Source of the DNA: Agapetus fuscipes | Taxonomy: Eukaryota > Arthropoda > Insecta > Trichoptera > Glossosomatidae | Assembly (NCBI GenBank): GCA_951799405.1 | Contig: OX637356.1 | Location: 11,245,229 to 11,309,228 of the forward strand | Length of the DNA stretch: 64,000 nt | Direction of reading: 5' to 3' | Shown: one piece after another, positions 61,231 through 64,000 of the stretch | Layout: every line of letters begins with the position of its first letter | Numbering within the stretch: position 1 is the stretch's first letter | The notes under the pieces: generated by a model | The model's input: only the letters and a program-made list of their open reading frames with translations | Databases searched by the model: none | Told to the model about the DNA's origin: nothing | Translations under genes and position numbers: made by a program

Positions 61231-62185
61231 AAGCTAATTATTTTATACCTTTATTTTATGTTTCAATTTTCCAATTTGCTTTTTTTTTGTGAAAATGAGG
61301 AAACGCTGGTGCAACCTACCGTTCTTTCTTTTTTGATACTCTGCAGCAAAGTAACAGGTAAAAAAATCGTAGTAAGAAAAAGCATTGGAAATTATTTGAC
61401 CGGATTAACCTTCTAGCAAGCGTTTTTTCTGAGTTGAAAATGAAGTAAATAAGAGTACTTACAAAGAAAAATATTTTAAGGTGGTATACTTATTGATATA
61501 TATTTTTTTCAATATAAGTCGTTGGCCATCTATACGAGATAATTAATGACTCGAACAAAAAAATCATCAAAATTCAGAGTGTTAACGGGGACAACAAAAA
61601 ACAGGTCAATGCTTCAGACCTGTACCCCTAGTATAAAACTTTCATCGCGTTTATTATAGAAACTAAAACGTTCGCCAGAGGCGCTGTACTATTAATCATA
61701 CATTTTTTGTTAAACGCTGTACAGGTAAAGTTATATACTTGGATTATTGATTGTGAGGAATTTCCAACTAGAGACAAAGCACCATTTCTGTTATCATTAA
61801 TTTGAATAGAGCTGACGTTTCGTCCCTGTCTGGTGGGGGCATCCTCAGTGGGTGTAAGCGAGACAGCAACGTGAACACCAGTTGAAGGATTAAGCATGGA
61901 GTTGTAATCTTTTCTCGGCTACTGTTTACAGAATCGAATTAGATTAAAAAAAACAACAAAAGATGCAATCACTTTTTGCCAATCAATTTTAATATTATAA
62001 TTAGCCGTGATTTAGCAACAATTCCAACAAGGAGTGCCACCAGAGGTATGCTACTAGCTTCAGTAAAGTGTGTCTATAATCGAACCACTTACTTTTACAG
62101 TCATGGGCACGCCTCTGACCTAGAGGTTCTTGTTTTGTCGTGCCGTTGCGTTTACTTCAGGGGAAGGCCTTCCGCTACTAAAAAT
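61231..62185. other. AT-rich spacer
   Basis: 61800-61880 has GAGCTGACGTTTCGTCCCTG and GGGGGCATCCTCAGTGGGTG, a motif type common in insect retroelement ends. An 89-codon minus frame covers it. Unassigned. Confidence 0.35.
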
Positions 62186-62462
62186 ATCAACCACTTCAGT
62201 TGAAGTTTGGGTTTCCCAGCTTCCGAGGGGGCTGGTTCTCTTTTATTGCGAAAGCTGAGTAAGCCTTGCCAGTATTTATTTAGGGTTTGAAATAAACACC
62301 GAGATGGGAAATCATTTCAGACACCCTCGGTGGGGATAGAACCCTTGCTCTCGGCATGGAATGCAAGCATTCTGCCAACTGAGCTATCGAACGGACCTTT
62401 TACGCACCAATCCTTAAGCAAAATCCAATTGCTGTAAGGCTGGATGGACATTTTGATGACAA
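62186..62462 (-). mobile_element. SINE-2/SINE-1 dimer, reversed
   Basis: Minus strand: SINE-2 body (CCATCCAGCCTTACAGCAAT) ends GGTGCGTAAAAGGTC at about 62398 and SINE-1 follows at once (CGATAGCTCAGTTGGCAGAA, GGGTTCTATCCCCACCG) with its body to about 62186. Third case of this junction. Confidence 0.82.
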
Positions 62463-62731
62463 TCAATCATTAGAGTGTATTGGACTCGTCACAAATACCA
62501 TAAACAATACTTTTATTTATTTACCAGGGGCGTGCATTCCACACAGACACATGCGACTAATAGGTAGGCAATATATAATATGGTAAAAAAAACGAACTTA
62601 TTTTGTGAGCTTGATATTCAGATTTAAAATTCAAAATTAAAGGTCAATTGGGCCTATCCTTAGCACTTCAATCAATTTCAAATGAGTAATTTTAAAGGAA
62701 TGGGAAAAAATATTTATTCCGACATGTATAT

Positions 62732-63072
62732 GGTCCGGTCGATAGCTCAGGTGGTAGAGTGCTTGCATTCCATGCCGAAAGCTCGGGTTCGAATCCCACC
62801 GAGGGTGTCAGAAATGATTTCCCGTTTCGGTGTTTATTTCAAACCCCAAAATAAAATACCGGCAAGGTTTACTCAGCCGTCACAAGAAATGAGTACCAGC
62901 ACTCTCGGGAGCTGGGAAACCTCCACTTCAACTGAAGTGGTTGGCGTAAGGCCGGCCCCCTTACCTGTAAAAATAAATAGGTTCAACTCGCCACATGCGA
63001 ACCCTTCGGGGATAACGCGGCAAGAAGTTACACTATATGTGTAGCTTAGTTGCGTTTTGCGTTGCGTTGCGT
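62732..63072 (+). mobile_element. SINE-1 copy, full length, young
   Basis: GGTCCGGTCGATAGCTCAGG, box B CGGGTTCGAATCCCACCG, and the body and tail to repeated GTTGC units. Reference copy for the family. Confidence 0.97.
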
Positions 63073-63400
63073 ATTTGCCCTAAACAAAATTAAAAAAAAA
63101 CCAGCAACCAACATTTTAGAATCTAGATAAACCGCTACTTTTTTCGACCGTAGCACAACTTCTTTCATTTAATTTGCCTATTTAATACATGTTTTTTTTT
63201 TCTAAATACAAATATATTTATTTTTTGATTGATTTTATGGTCGAGAAAGTTGTTGGTCTGGTCCTGTCCCCTTTAGAGTGGGCTTGTTTGGACGTATCGC
63301 CCACTTATCCTGCTAATGGCGACCACTGCCACAAATCATAATTCCATTTATTATATGAACGACGATACAACGTCACCCCAGTGCTTGTTTGGCTTATCTA
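63073..63400. other. Spacer ending in a MITE-K terminus
   Basis: CAGTGCTTGTTTGGCTTATC at 63380 is the MITE-K left end, cut after 22 bp by SINE-1. Before it is AT-rich DNA. Confidence 0.5.
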
Positions 63401-63719
63401 CCGCAACGCAACTACGCAACTTAGGCTCATAATATAAAGTGTAACATCTTGCCGCGTTATCCCCGAAGAGATTCGCATGTGGCGAGTGGAACTTATTTAT
63501 TTTTACAGGTACGGTGGCCGGCCTTACGCCAGCCACTTCCGATGAAGTGAGGGTTTCTCAGCTCCCGAGGGGGCTGGTACTCATTTCTTGTGAAGGCTGA
63601 GTACACCTTGCCGGTATTTTATTTTGAGGTTAGAAATGAACACCGAAACGGGAAATTATTTCTGATATCCCCGGCGGGATTCGAACTCGAGCTCTCGGGA
63701 TTGAGCTTTCGACCGGACC
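63401..63719 (-). mobile_element. SINE-1 copy, full length
   Basis: Reverse tail CGCAACGCAACTACGCAACT, GCCGCGTTATCCCCGAAGAG, and head GGATTCGAACTCGAGCTC with a deletion before GAGCTTTCGACCGGACC. It sits inside a MITE-K end. Confidence 0.93.
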
Positions 63720-63742
63720 GCAACCGTATGCGACGGTTTTTA

Positions 63743-64000
63743 TCTAATCTAATTTAATCTAATCTAATATAATCTAATCTAAGTTGCCAATATATTGGAG
63801 ATTCACATTATATGCATTCTCACAACCAGATACGTACAAGTTCGCGCTTGCACATGCCGCATGTGAACCTACAACATAAAAAACAAAATCTCGAATGGAC
63901 ATACAACTCGTGCCGTCCTGCCCTGAAACAAGGGGGACATTGGCAAAGTGAACCATTTTTACAGCATGGGTGGTCAGCCGCATACCAACCTATAAGTCAA
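63743..64000 (-). repeat. REP-C copy running to the window end
   Basis: A long (ATCTA)n tail, AAGTTGCCAATATATTGGAG, to CATACCAACCTATAAGTCAA. Confidence 0.93.

Overview
The window reads as insect genomic DNA, most likely from a moth or butterfly. It is AT-rich, is dotted with palindromic strings of the TAGGTACCTA type (near 15240, 31780, 36213), and has only one host protein-coding exon that I can support: the first coding exon of the Hox gene labial, minus strand, 35932 to 35209. The exon carries the Labial hexapeptide region (TYKWMQVKRNVPKP) and ends at a clean GT donor. The homeobox exon was not found anywhere to its left, so positions 1-35208 are inferred to be part of a very long first intron, and 35933-64000 is 5' flank. 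The lepidopteran assignment is inference; the labial assignment is firm.

Almost everything else is transposable-element debris. Family names used here are local labels. SINE-1: tRNA-derived, about 340 bp, (GTTGC)n tail. SINE-2: tRNA-derived, about 295 bp, tail shared with a LINE. SINE-3: tRNA-like head with A-rich tail, about 245 bp. REP-C: about 255 bp, roughly 35 copies, with a microsatellite tail of the TTAGA/GATTATA type. MITE-D, E, K, L, M, P and Q: non-autonomous DNA elements with inverted termini. One hAT-type element, one Foldback-like element, one TRIM-like LTR pair and one family of solo LTRs (LTR-N) are also present. LINE remnants of at least five lineages carry stop codons or frameshifts. 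No intact transposon gene was seen.

Layout. 0-35 kb: inferred labial intron, dense in REP-C, SINEs and MITEs. It has several nested insertions with readable target duplications (10.8-11.4 kb, 12.0-13.3 kb, 19.9-20.6 kb, 32.1-32.8 kb) and a few low-repeat GC-richer blocks that could be regulatory (0.8, 8.9, 15.8, 19.7, 28.4, 30.9 kb). 34.1-37.0 kb: a nearly repeat-free island around the labial exon. 37-64 kb: upstream flank with the same repeats, SINE-2/SINE-1 dimers, a LINE whose 3' end matches the SINE-2 tail, and low-repeat blocks at 40.3, 43.5, 46.8 and 53.5 kb.

The most interesting biology is how the retroposons interact: a SINE borrowing a LINE tail, recurrent SINE dimers, and a 5S rRNA-SINE chimera landed inside another repeat. 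The setting, a Hox gene surrounded by dense transposons, is also of interest. No new protein-based system was found. Boundaries of repeats are read by eye and are good to about 5-15 bp unless a target duplication fixes them.
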